Shown here in pieces: positions 25,616-33,693 of a DNA stretch of 58,753 nt. The notes under the pieces are model-generated. The model saw nothing but the letters and a program-made list of their open reading frames with translations, made no database searches and was not told where the DNA came from. Every line of letters begins with the position of its first letter. Within the stretch, counting starts at the first letter, position 1. The translations under genes were made by a program, and so were the position numbers. The stretch comes from a bacterium. GTDB taxonomy: Bacteria; Krumholzibacteriota; Krumholzibacteriia; LZORAL124-64-63. The stretch is taken from the NCBI GenBank assembly GCA_024223715.1, contig JAAEOA010000258.1, positions 1 to 58,753 on the forward strand, written 5' to 3'.

Positions 25616-26977
25616 ATGATGAAATTGAAAATCTGGCAAATCCTTTTGCTGCTGCCTTTGCTCGCTCTGGCTGCCTGCGATTCCGATACAACCGAACCTG
25701 AACCTGAGCCAGAACAAACTGATCTGATGATCAACGAGTTCATGGCCAGCAACGATTCTCATGATGTCGACGGAACGGGTAACTTCCCCGACTGGTTCGA
25801 AATTTACAATACCACTGACGCTGATATTGATATTGCCGGTTATTTTGTAACCGACGGTATTGAAGATGATGTTTCTGAATGGGAGCAAATTCCCATTGGT
25901 TTTGCAGAAACCATTGTTCCGGCTGGTGGCTGGTTGGTTATTTTCTGTGACAAAGACCCGGACCTTGGTCCTTTGCATGTGGACTTTAGCCTGAGCGGAA
26001 GCGGCGAATCCATTGGTCTGGCCGATGCCAACGAAGTGGTCATCACCGCCTTTGAATACGAACAACAGACTACCGATATCTCCATGGGGCTGTCTCCTGA
26101 CGGATCCCTTGAACCCATGGTCTTTCTGGCAACTTCCACTCCTGGCGCTGCCAACGGAGCCGCCTCCGGAAACCTGCCTCCAGTTGTGAGCGATCTGGAC
26201 ATTGACCCGGTTTCTCCAGTTCCCGAAGCTGACGTTACTGTGAACGCCGAAGTATTTGATGACAATGGCTTGTTCTCAGTCATCCTTTATTACAACATCG
26301 ACGGTGGTGACTGGGTTGAAGTGGCCATGACTGAAGTGACCAAGGTAACTGGCAACTACACTGCCACCATTCCTGGCCAACTGGTCGACACAGTGGTTAA
26401 CTATTACATTCTGGCCACCGACACAGATGCTGAAACAACAGTGGAACCTGAAGGTGCCCCAACAGAAGTGGAATCCTACACACCTGTTTATCAGTTGCCT
26501 TTCACCCTATACATCAATGAGTTTCTGGCTGACAACTCCACAGGTCTGATGTCTCCGGGTGAATACGAAGATCCTGCCGATGCTTACACCGACTGGATTG
26601 AAATTTATAATCCTGGTGACGAAGCCATTGACATTGGCGGCATGTACATTACCGATGATCTGAGCAGCAATCAGGAATGGCAAATTCCTACCACTCAGCC
26701 TGATTCCACAACCATTGCCGCCGGTGGCTATCTGGTGCTTTTTGCCGATAAAGAATCCGAACGCGGTGTTCTGCATGTTGAAATAAAACTCAGCAGCAAC
26801 GGTGAAGATGTTGGCTTGTTTGCCGACGATGGTGCCGGCCACATTCTGATGGCCGATGGTTACACTTACACCGTGGGAACTCTCGATGTTTCCGAAGGCC
26901 GTGAGTCCGATGGTCATGAAGACTGGACCACTTTTACAACTCCAACACCTGGGGCCAGCAACGACAGTGGCAAGTAG
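25616..26977 (+). CDS. lipoprotein with two lamin-tail domains
   Basis: Surface or periplasmic lipoprotein of 453 residues; molecular function unknown. The lipobox is LAAC with acylated Cys at about residue 20. Two lamin-tail domains are clear. The first (about 38-180) has MINEFMASND, FPDWFEIYNTTDADIDIAGY and GGWLVIFCDKD. The second (about 297-450) has YINEFLADNS, YTDWIEIYNPGDEAIDIGGM and GGYLVLFADKE. Between them lies an Ig-like domain (about 190-290). Both copies end in an APGA/TPGASN-like strand. AAGGAGA precedes ATG 25616. Lamin-tail domains often accompany secreted phosphatases, nucleases or CotH proteins and may bind surface polymers or nucleic acid. Confidence 0.88.
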   Translation: MMKLKIWQILLLLPLLALAACDSDTTEPEPEPEQTDLMINEFMASNDSHDVDGTGNFPDWFEIYNTTDADIDIAGYFVTDGIEDDVSEWEQIPIGFAETIVPAGGWLVIFCDKDPDLGPLHVDFSLSGSGESIGLADANEVVITAFEYEQQTTDISMGLSPDGSLEPMVFLATSTPGAANGAASGNLPPVVSDLDIDPVSPVPEADVTVNAEVFDDNGLFSVILYYNIDGGDWVEVAMTEVTKVTGNYTATIPGQLVDTVVNYYILATDTDAETTVEPEGAPTEVESYTPVYQLPFTLYINEFLADNSTGLMSPGEYEDPADAYTDWIEIYNPGDEAIDIGGMYITDDLSSNQEWQIPTTQPDSTTIAAGGYLVLFADKESERGVLHVEIKLSSNGEDVGLFADDGAGHILMADGYTYTVGTLDVSEGRESDGHEDWTTFTTPTPGASNDSGK

Positions 26978-26978
26978 C

Positions 26979-27743
26979 GTGAAAAAAACGGCAGCCTTTG
27001 TGTTGCTGATGATTCTTCAGGGAGGCTGCGACATGGAACCTGTCGCAGCCCCTCTGGGGCCCAGCCTGGTTGAAATTCAGGAGGTTGAATTATCCGGTGT
27101 GCCCGAACCCTCGGGCTTGGTACTGGATCAGGACGGCGAACATTTGTGGACTGTCAGTGACCAGACCGGATTTATGTATCGTCTGACTATGAGCGGCAAC
27201 CTTGTTGAGGAAATCGATCTTGATGGTGAAGACCTGGAAGGCATTGCCGTCAATCCTGCCGATGGTTCCATATTTGTGGTCGAAGAAAGTCTGGGACAGG
27301 TATTGAATTTCGACCGCGAAGGGAATCTTCTGCAGAGAATAACCGTTGAGGGTCTTCCATCCATGGGTAACAGCGGTCTGGAGGGGATTACCATCAATCC
27401 TGCTAACGGACATATCTTTTTGCTCAAGGAAAAAAATCCAGGATTGTTGGTTGAATTGAATCCTGCGGGAGATGTTCTGGCCATCAATGACCTGGGTTTC
27501 GCTGGAGATTTTTCCGGTTTGAGTTTTGACACAGACAATAATCAACTGATGATTCTAAGTGACCAATCGGCAACCCTCAACTGGTGCACTCTTGAGGGAC
27601 AGAAACTTAAAACCCTGTACACTCATCTGGATAAAGGTGAAGGGGTTGCTTTCAGTTCGGTTCTTAACAAAATCTTTCTGGTCAGTGACAGCCAGGCCAC
27701 GTTAAGCACCTATCATGCGAATTCTGAATCTTCCAGCCCATAG
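26979..27743 (+). CDS. SdiA-regulated-type beta-propeller protein, probable lipoprotein
   Basis: Secreted propeller protein of 254 residues, substrate unknown. GTG 26979 directly follows the lamin-tail stop (TAG, one base between), so translation is coupled. The N-terminus has a signal (KKTAAFVLLMILQGGC) with a possible but non-ideal lipobox LQGGC. The propeller runs from about residue 30 to 250, with VPEPSGLVLDQDGEHLWTVS, DLEGIAVNPADGSIFVVEES and GLEGITINPANGHIFLLKEK. These match the SdiA-regulated/YjiK family, which is distantly related to phytase-like propellers. A phosphate-releasing role would suit the operon but is only a guess. Confidence 0.82.
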   Translation: MKKTAAFVLLMILQGGCDMEPVAAPLGPSLVEIQEVELSGVPEPSGLVLDQDGEHLWTVSDQTGFMYRLTMSGNLVEEIDLDGEDLEGIAVNPADGSIFVVEESLGQVLNFDREGNLLQRITVEGLPSMGNSGLEGITINPANGHIFLLKEKNPGLLVELNPAGDVLAINDLGFAGDFSGLSFDTDNNQLMILSDQSATLNWCTLEGQKLKTLYTHLDKGEGVAFSSVLNKIFLVSDSQATLSTYHANSESSSP

Positions 27744-27815
27744 TCTGAAGGAAAATACAAACAGGGTCAGCCTGTTGCAGACTGGTAACAGCCCAACCCA
27801 AAAGTGAGCAAAATC

Positions 27816-28457
27816 ATGGCAAAAAAAGAAATGAAAATTGGCGAAATCAGCAAACCCCGCTTCGAATTTCGCACCTTTGGACAAGATTTTTCTGAACAGG
27901 AATTCCGCATGAGCCGCCTGTCGGTTCCGGTTCCTGAAAAAGTTTGGGAGCGCAGCAGTGATGAGATCTACATCATGAGCCGCACCAACGACAACAACAA
28001 TACAAAAATTCGTGATGGTAAAATGGACATCAAAACTTTTATCACCGAAGACAAAGGCCTCGAACAGTGGAATCCACTGATGAAGGCCGAATTCCCCATT
28101 CCTGCCGCCACTCTCAAAGACGAAGTTTATCCTGCATTCCAGGTGGAAACTCCCAACTTTGAAAAGGATTCCTACACCCTTGAAGAGTTTCTGGCAATGA
28201 TTGACAGTCACCCAGATTTGCAGGCTGTAAAAGTCAACAAACAACGGTTTGGATACATGGTTAACGATACCATTTGCGAAGTGGGCAACGTGACCATCAA
28301 CGGGGCCATGGTAATGACTATCAACTCGGAAAGCACCGAGTTGGATGATATTTTGAAGACAATGGAAGATGTTGGTCTCACTGACTGCGAAAACATCAAC
28401 TACCTTCAATGCATCAAACGGGTGATTGGTTGGATTGACAAAGATCTGGCTAATTAG
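27816..28457 (+). CDS. divergent CYTH-like protein of unknown function
   Basis: Cytoplasmic protein of 213 residues from ATG 27816. No family was recognised at once, but by eye it lines up along its length with the CYTH protein encoded at 21518. FEFRTF corresponds to the ExExK strand; KIRDGKMDIKTF to RTRTMGDKAALTIKG; LMKAEFPIP to LEFEYDIP; and KQRFGYMVNDTICEVG to KTRYKIEFEGLVWEVD. The catalytic acidic triad is not conserved (E17-F-R19 in place of ExExK, G in place of D). If it is a CYTH relative it may bind rather than cleave phosphates. The start at GTG 27804 is an alternative. It is the last gene before a strong terminator. Confidence 0.6.
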   Translation: MAKKEMKIGEISKPRFEFRTFGQDFSEQEFRMSRLSVPVPEKVWERSSDEIYIMSRTNDNNNTKIRDGKMDIKTFITEDKGLEQWNPLMKAEFPIPAATLKDEVYPAFQVETPNFEKDSYTLEEFLAMIDSHPDLQAVKVNKQRFGYMVNDTICEVGNVTINGAMVMTINSESTELDDILKTMEDVGLTDCENINYLQCIKRVIGWIDKDLAN

Positions 28458-28480
28458 TCCACGCTATTAACTGGTGACAA

Positions 28481-28512
28481 ACCACCGGGGCTCACGCTCC
28501 GGTGGTTTTTTT
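28481..28512 (+). terminator. intrinsic terminator closing the phosphate-related block
   Basis: ACCACCGG (28481-28488) pairs perfectly with CCGGTGGT (28499-28506) around a 10-base loop, followed by seven T residues. It ends transcription after the CYTH-like gene. Confidence 0.93.
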
Positions 28513-28549
28513 CGTGCATTTTGACGAAAAAAATGCGAAATTAACAGAT

Positions 28550-29749
28550 ATGAATACTGACCATGAAATTATTGGCTCCCGAGGCATTCTCCATGTGGAT
28601 ATGGATGCATTTTTCGCTTCTGTCGAAGTTCTGGACGACCCATCCCTAAGAGGTAAGCCTGTCATCGTTGGTGGCACTCCCGAAGGCAGGGGAGTGGTCT
28701 CAGCAGCCAGCTACGAAGCCAGGGCTTTTGGCGTGCACAGTGCCATGAGCGCGGCCCGGGCCATCAAGCTTTGTCCCGAGGGTGTCTTTCTTCGCGGACG
28801 CATGGACCGGTATGTGGAAATCAGTCGCCAAATTGCCTCAATTTTTCGAGATTTCACTCCTTTGGTAGAGCCTTTGAGCATTGACGAAGCCTTTCTCGAT
28901 GTGACAGGTTGCCGCCGCCTATTTGGCAGTGCCGAGAATATCGGTCACCTCATTCAAGACCGTATTGCCGATGAAGTGAAACTGGTGGCTTCAGTGGGAG
29001 TAGCCGGGAATAAATTTCTGGCCAAGCTGGCCAGTGATTTGGAAAAACCCCGGGGTTTTGTGGTCATACCTGAGGCCAAAGCCCGGGAAATTCTGGCAGC
29101 CTTACCTATTGGAAAATTGTGGGGTGTGGGCAAGGTTTCTCAGAAGGAAATGGCCCGTTATGGAATCCGAACGGTAAAAGACTTTTTAGCCATTCCCGAA
29201 GATTTGGCCGTGGTTCAGTTTGGCGATCACGCCCGGCATTTGCGTCAATTGGCCATAGGATACGATACCCGGCCGGTTATTCCCTCTCACGAAGCCAAAT
29301 CCATTGGCAATGAAATTACCTTTGGTGAAGACATTGCCGACGCTCTTCATTTGCAGGGAATTGTTGACCATTTGGCCGACAAAGTCGGTCGCAGGGTGCG
29401 CAGTCAGGGCTTCCAGGCCAGAACCATTACTTTGAAAGCCAGATACAGCGATTTTTCCACCTACACACGCAGTGAAAGCCTGGCTGTGCCCACCGACAGT
29501 TCGGTCGAAATTCGCAACACAGCCAGGAACCTGCTGGTGGAAAAATTAGGCCGTCGCGACCGGGCCTTACGGCTTGTTGGAGTCACTGCATCCAATCTGC
29601 TGGCTTCGGGTCAGGCCCAGGGGCAACTTTTTGTCGATCCTGAAAAAGTAAAAAATCGCAAACTGGATCAACTGATGGATCAGGTCCACGACAAATACGG
29701 CGACATGATTTCCCGTGGCCTGAAGCCCGACAAAGACCCGCATCGGTAA
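28550..29749 (+). CDS. dinB: DNA polymerase IV (Y-family translesion polymerase)
   Basis: Error-prone polymerase that bypasses damaged template, 399 residues. Catalytic acidic residues are in place: D17 (HVDMDAFFASVE) and D112/E113 (LSIDEAFLDVTG). The nucleotide-binding SYEARAFGV and the helix-hairpin-helix (LPIGKLWGVGKVSQKEMARYGI) are visible, followed by the little-finger domain to about 340. ATG 28550 is chosen because it follows the terminator and matches the family start, although no ribosome site is evident. No LexA-like box is obvious upstream, so SOS control cannot be claimed. Confidence 0.95.
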   Translation: MNTDHEIIGSRGILHVDMDAFFASVEVLDDPSLRGKPVIVGGTPEGRGVVSAASYEARAFGVHSAMSAARAIKLCPEGVFLRGRMDRYVEISRQIASIFRDFTPLVEPLSIDEAFLDVTGCRRLFGSAENIGHLIQDRIADEVKLVASVGVAGNKFLAKLASDLEKPRGFVVIPEAKAREILAALPIGKLWGVGKVSQKEMARYGIRTVKDFLAIPEDLAVVQFGDHARHLRQLAIGYDTRPVIPSHEAKSIGNEITFGEDIADALHLQGIVDHLADKVGRRVRSQGFQARTITLKARYSDFSTYTRSESLAVPTDSSVEIRNTARNLLVEKLGRRDRALRLVGVTASNLLASGQAQGQLFVDPEKVKNRKLDQLMDQVHDKYGDMISRGLKPDKDPHR

Positions 29750-29825
29750 AGTCCTGCCATCACCTGCCGAAAAAACACATGAATAAGTGTCTGTGCTAAA
29801 AGGCCCCGTATTCAGGGAGTTGTTG

Positions 29826-31049
29826 ATGTCCAACGATTTGGTGAAATCCAGAATATTGACTGTAATGCGTAATTTGCCGCCATTGCCCGCGGTAACTCAG
29901 CAGCTGATGGCTGTAATGCGCGATGAAGATTCTTCAGCCGACGATGTGACAAAAGTGCTCTCCGGCGACGGAATACTGGCAGGCAAGGTGCTCAAATTAG
30001 TCAACAGTTCCTTTTACGGAGTTCCCACCGAGGTTTCCACCATCAGCCGGGCTGTAGTCATTTTAGGCTTTACGGGTATCAGAAATCTGGCTCTGGGATT
30101 TGGCACCGTTGAAGCTCTTTCGGGAATGGATTCCGAACAGGATATGAGTAGCTACTGGTCTCATGCTATGGCCACAGCTGTCGCTGCCCAATCGTTAGCC
30201 CCTTTTGTGGACCGTCGGACTGACCCCGAAGAAGCCTTTATTGCCGGACTGTTGCATGACATTGGAACTTATGTTTTTGCCGCTGCAGTGCCGGATGCGA
30301 GCAAAACAATTCTGGAAACTCCAGCCGCTGATCGCCTTCAGGTGGAGCATGAATTAACCGGTTTCACCCATGCCCATGTGGGGCAGGGGTTGCTGAAATT
30401 CTGGGAACTTCCCGACGCCTTTTCCAATGCCGCGCGTTACCATCACGATGTTGATGTTGCAGCCGGGGGAGAGCAACCTTTAACCAATCTGGTGGCACTG
30501 GCCGATATTCTTGCTTGCATTAATGGCGGTGATTTTGAAACCAACGCCTCGGAGACTGACCTGCAACGTTTGCAAAGTGCTGCGGGGATCAAGACCGAAA
30601 ATCTCTTTGCTGCTTTGAACACTCTTGATGAAAAAATTGCAGAGATGGCAGATTTTATGAAAATTGCCGGGGCCGGTATTTCTTTCAGTCCGGAATCTGC
30701 CGAAGTTCCCAAAATGACCTGTGTGGTGGTATGCACCGAGGCAACCCGCCGGGAATTAGTTACCCAATTGTTGATTCAGTTTGGGCACGAAACCTACCCC
30801 ATGGAACGCTATTTCAATCAGGAAGCCGGCAGCAGCGACATTGGGCTGGTCCTGGTGGATCCTCAATCTCTGAGCCGAGATCAAATTGACCGTTTGACCA
30901 TCTATCTGGATGATCAGGGTGCCAATATGGGTGTTTTGGCTGATAGGGAAACAACCATACCGGATTGTGTTTCCAACTGGCCAACTCTGAATTATCTTTT
31001 TTGTCAGGATCAATTGGCTCAGTTGTTGAAACTGCAACCTGCCCGCTAG
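29826..31049 (+). CDS. HDOD-domain signalling protein with receiver-like C-terminus
   Basis: Signal-transduction protein of 407 residues. The HDOD domain (about 15-225) is clear from LPPLPAVTQQLMAVM, LKLVNSSFYG, SRAVVILGFTGIRNLAL and AGLLHDIGTYV. A linker helix follows. The last 110 residues (MTCVVVCTEATRRELVTQLL to the end) have a Rossmann-like pattern resembling a receiver domain without a convincing phosphoacceptor. ATG 29826 has AGGGAG 7 bases upstream. HDOD proteins regulate motility, cyclic-di-GMP signalling or stress responses, and the partner is unknown here. Confidence 0.88.
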   Translation: MSNDLVKSRILTVMRNLPPLPAVTQQLMAVMRDEDSSADDVTKVLSGDGILAGKVLKLVNSSFYGVPTEVSTISRAVVILGFTGIRNLALGFGTVEALSGMDSEQDMSSYWSHAMATAVAAQSLAPFVDRRTDPEEAFIAGLLHDIGTYVFAAAVPDASKTILETPAADRLQVEHELTGFTHAHVGQGLLKFWELPDAFSNAARYHHDVDVAAGGEQPLTNLVALADILACINGGDFETNASETDLQRLQSAAGIKTENLFAALNTLDEKIAEMADFMKIAGAGISFSPESAEVPKMTCVVVCTEATRRELVTQLLIQFGHETYPMERYFNQEAGSSDIGLVLVDPQSLSRDQIDRLTIYLDDQGANMGVLADRETTIPDCVSNWPTLNYLFCQDQLAQLLKLQPAR

Positions 31050-31206
31050 CGTAGTAGCCAGAACGGTCAGGTCTGCAATAGGTTCCTGGTATCCAGTTTC
31101 AAGCTAACTTTTGACCCATCAGCTGATCATTACTTGATTGGTGGTGGGTTTTTTGTCATTCTCTGTCCTCATCTTCGATCAGGCCCAAATTAGGAGCATC
31201 CTTATT

Positions 31207-31947
31207 ATGGACTATTGGATTATTGGTTTTGCCGGTGGTGTGGTTACCGTTCTGGTTTCATTGGGTGTGTGGAAATTTGCCCGCCGGGGAAAAGGGAAAA
31301 ACAATCAGGTGGCCGATACCCTGACTCACGAAAGCTTTATCACCAGCATGCGTGCCATGGGTGAATTGAATGCTTTTCGCATAATGACCAAAGAAGTCAT
31401 CACCGCGAGCGATCATTGGTTGGGTCAGTTCGGGAAAAAATACCTGAACTGGCTTCTATCAGAACAACGCATCACTCTGGTCATTGAATTTGATGTGGAT
31501 TTTAAATACGATTTGAACGATCCGCGGTTCAAAATTATGAAAATCGGTGAAGGTGGTTTTCAGATCACCATGCCGCCTTGTAACCATGAAGTCCGCATTC
31601 GTGACATGCGCATCCACAGCGAAGATAAAACGGAGCTTTTGCCCTGGCTCATGCCTGAGGTTATTGGCCGGGTCTTTACCGGTGGTTTCAGTGTTGAAGC
31701 CAAAAACAAACTCATCAGCGAGACCAAAACTCAGGCCAGCGGCTTTGCTGCTGATCTGGTTACCAAAACAACCGGCGAAGCCCAGCGTTCAGCCACGGTC
31801 ACATTAAGCATGCTGGCTCAGGGGCTGGGAGCTGGTCGAGTTGATTTCGACTTTATGCCCGCCGGAGATTTTCACCCTGAAGTGGATACCTCTTATTTGG
31901 AAAACATTCTGGCCGACCCCGAAGAATTCCGGAAAGAAGGATATTGA
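31207..31947 (+). CDS. DUF4230-family membrane-anchored protein
   Basis: Function unknown. The protein is 246 residues from ATG 31207, which has AGGAG 11 bases upstream. One N-terminal transmembrane helix (DYWIIGFAGGVVTVLVSLGVW) is followed by a basic stretch (KFARRGKGK). The soluble part carries the DUF4230 pattern: TSMRAMGELNAFRI, TLVIEFDVDFKYDLND and ITMPPCNHEVRIRDMRI. A C-terminal helical segment contains KNKLISETKTQASG. The stop overlaps the next ATG by one base (TGATG), so it is coupled to the LOG-like gene. Confidence 0.75.
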   Translation: MDYWIIGFAGGVVTVLVSLGVWKFARRGKGKNNQVADTLTHESFITSMRAMGELNAFRIMTKEVITASDHWLGQFGKKYLNWLLSEQRITLVIEFDVDFKYDLNDPRFKIMKIGEGGFQITMPPCNHEVRIRDMRIHSEDKTELLPWLMPEVIGRVFTGGFSVEAKNKLISETKTQASGFAADLVTKTTGEAQRSATVTLSMLAQGLGAGRVDFDFMPAGDFHPEVDTSYLENILADPEEFRKEGY

Positions 31948-32444
31948 TGCGCAAAACAATTATTGGCGTAATGGGTGGTTCTTCAGCGGACGAAACAACC
32001 CTCAATAACGCCAGGGAAATGGGCCGCCTCATAGCCGAAAACGGTTGGACTCTGTTGTCCGGTGGGCGGCAGACGGGTGTTATGCAGGCTTCTGTAACAG
32101 GGGCTCATGAAGCTGGGGGGTTGACTATCGGCGTTCTTTATGACGAAGACCCCGCACTGGCTTCCCATGGTTTGGATATTGTCCTGCCCACAGGAATGGG
32201 AGCTGGCCGAAACGTAATCAACATTCTCAGTAGTGATGTGGTTGTGGCCTGTAAAGGCACCGGCGGTACCACCAGTGAAATTGCTTTGGCTTTGCGTTTT
32301 GGAAAACCGGTAGTACTGTTGGACTTTAATCCGGGGCGCGATTTCCTGGATTGTGGGGCTGAGGAAGTAAAATACAGTCTGGTCGATACACCCGAAAAAG
32401 CAGCCAAACAGGTTGCTGAATATTTGAAAGAACTGGGGCGATAA
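31947..32444 (+). CDS. LOG-like Rossmann-fold protein (TIGR00725 family)
   Basis: Cytoplasmic nucleotide-binding-fold protein of 165 residues. IIGVMGGSSADE starts the fold; GWTLLSGGRQTGVMQASVTGA and the loop CKGTGGTTSEIALAL are the equivalents of the LOG phosphate-binding motif. LOG enzymes release bases from nucleoside monophosphates, but the TIGR00725 branch is uncharacterised. ATG 31947 overlaps the upstream stop and has AAGGA upstream. The aminotransferase gene begins 3 bases after its stop. Confidence 0.8.
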   Translation: MRKTIIGVMGGSSADETTLNNAREMGRLIAENGWTLLSGGRQTGVMQASVTGAHEAGGLTIGVLYDEDPALASHGLDIVLPTGMGAGRNVINILSSDVVVACKGTGGTTSEIALALRFGKPVVLLDFNPGRDFLDCGAEEVKYSLVDTPEKAAKQVAEYLKELGR

Positions 32445-32447
32445 TTC

Positions 32448-33590
32448 ATGGCTTTTGATTTCGAGACAATTGCACCAAAGGACCTGCACGACAGCCTGAA
32501 ATGGGACAAGTATTCAGGTCGAGATGTTTTACCCATGTGGGTCGCCGATATGGATTTCCTGTGCCCACCCGCTGTTCTGGAAGGGTTAAAAAACCGCATC
32601 GAAAAGGGTGTGTTTGGCTATGGAGGACCGTCAAAGAGCCAAATTGAGGCTGCCATTGAAATGCTCCAGCGTGAGTTCAGTTGGGAAGTAGACCCCGAGT
32701 GGCTGGTCTGGCTACCTGGTCTGGTTTCCGGCTTGTCGGTTACCTGCCGGTCGGTGGGGAAATCTGGTGATGGCGTGCTGGTTAATACACCTGTGTATCC
32801 TCCTTTTTTGAAAATTCCCGACCTGATGGACCGTAATTTGGAGACGGTTCCCTTGGTGGGCGATAACGAACAGGGCTGGTCTCTTGACCGTCGCAGGTTT
32901 GAGTTGGGAATGAATGATTCTCCTTCGCTTTTCCTGTTGTGCCACCCTCACAACCCGGTGGGCCGCCTCTGGACTGAAGATGAATTGGCCATGATGGCTG
33001 AGGTTTGCATTGAAAACCGGGTCATCATTTGCAGCGATGAAATTCACAATCAATTGGTGCTTGATGCCAACCGAAAGCACAGGCCCATTGCCACTTTGGG
33101 CCCTGAGGTTGCTTCCCGGACCATCACTCTGATGGCACCAAGCAAAACTTTTAATGTTCCTGGATTGGGTTGCTCTCTGGCCATAATCCCCGATGCCAGT
33201 ATTCGGCGTCGTTTCACTCATGCAGCCATGGGTATTGTTCCGCATGTGAATGTTCTGGGTCTGGCTGCAGCGGAGGCTTGCTGGCGGCACGGATCCTCCT
33301 GGCATGCCGAACTTATTGAATATTTGCGTGCAAATCGGGATTATCTGGCATCTCGTGTGGCCCATTGGCCCGGTGTGAGTATGTCTGAGGTGGAAGCTAC
33401 ATTTTTAGCATGGTTAGATGTACGTTCTCTGGATATTAAAGATGCGGCCGCTCATTTTGAAAGTTTTGGAGTGGGGTTGTCCGATGGCCGTGAATTCTCC
33501 GGGGCTGGATTTTTGAGACTTAATTTTGGTTGTTCCCGATCTTTGCTGGTCGAAGCCTGTGACCGGATGGAGAAGGGACTGAGTCTTTGA
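32448..33590 (+). CDS. PatB/MalY-type PLP-dependent aminotransferase or C-S lyase
   Basis: Fold type I PLP enzyme of 380 residues, cytoplasmic. The family start FDFETIAPKDLHDSLKWDKY and WVADMDFLCPPAVLEGL are typical of cystathionine beta-lyase PatB. The cofactor lysine is K233 (MAPSKTFNVPGL) and the pyridine-contacting Asp is D197 (ICSDEIH). The Arg binding substrate carboxylate is probably in FLRLNFGCSR. It likely makes homocysteine from cystathionine or breaks down cysteine conjugates. It is third in a tight run with DUF4230 and LOG-like genes. Confidence 0.88.
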   Translation: MAFDFETIAPKDLHDSLKWDKYSGRDVLPMWVADMDFLCPPAVLEGLKNRIEKGVFGYGGPSKSQIEAAIEMLQREFSWEVDPEWLVWLPGLVSGLSVTCRSVGKSGDGVLVNTPVYPPFLKIPDLMDRNLETVPLVGDNEQGWSLDRRRFELGMNDSPSLFLLCHPHNPVGRLWTEDELAMMAEVCIENRVIICSDEIHNQLVLDANRKHRPIATLGPEVASRTITLMAPSKTFNVPGLGCSLAIIPDASIRRRFTHAAMGIVPHVNVLGLAAAEACWRHGSSWHAELIEYLRANRDYLASRVAHWPGVSMSEVEATFLAWLDVRSLDIKDAAAHFESFGVGLSDGREFSGAGFLRLNFGCSRSLLVEACDRMEKGLSL

Positions 33591-33634
33591 TTGAGAGCCA
33601 GCCACATTCCTGAAGAAAAACCGTGGCTGAAGGG

Positions 33635-33670
33635 AAAAACAGCCCCGCAGTTTTAAAAAACCGCGGGGCT
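33635..33670 (-). terminator. intrinsic terminator of htpG
   Basis: A near-perfect 14-bp stem (33641-33654 with 33657-33670, one mismatch) reads on the minus strand as AGCCCCGC to GCGGGGCT, followed by GTTTTT (33635-33640). It lies 24 bases after the htpG stop. The plus-strand side has no T-run, so it is not a clean stop for the aminotransferase. Confidence 0.85.
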
Positions 33671-33693
33671 AATCAGGCATTGTTATTGAATAT

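Noticed and set aside
27760..27776. Short inverted repeat AACAGG-GTCAG-CCTGTT before the CYTH-like gene
   Set aside because: It has no T-run and a short stem, and lies in an apparent operon; too weak to call a terminator or operator.
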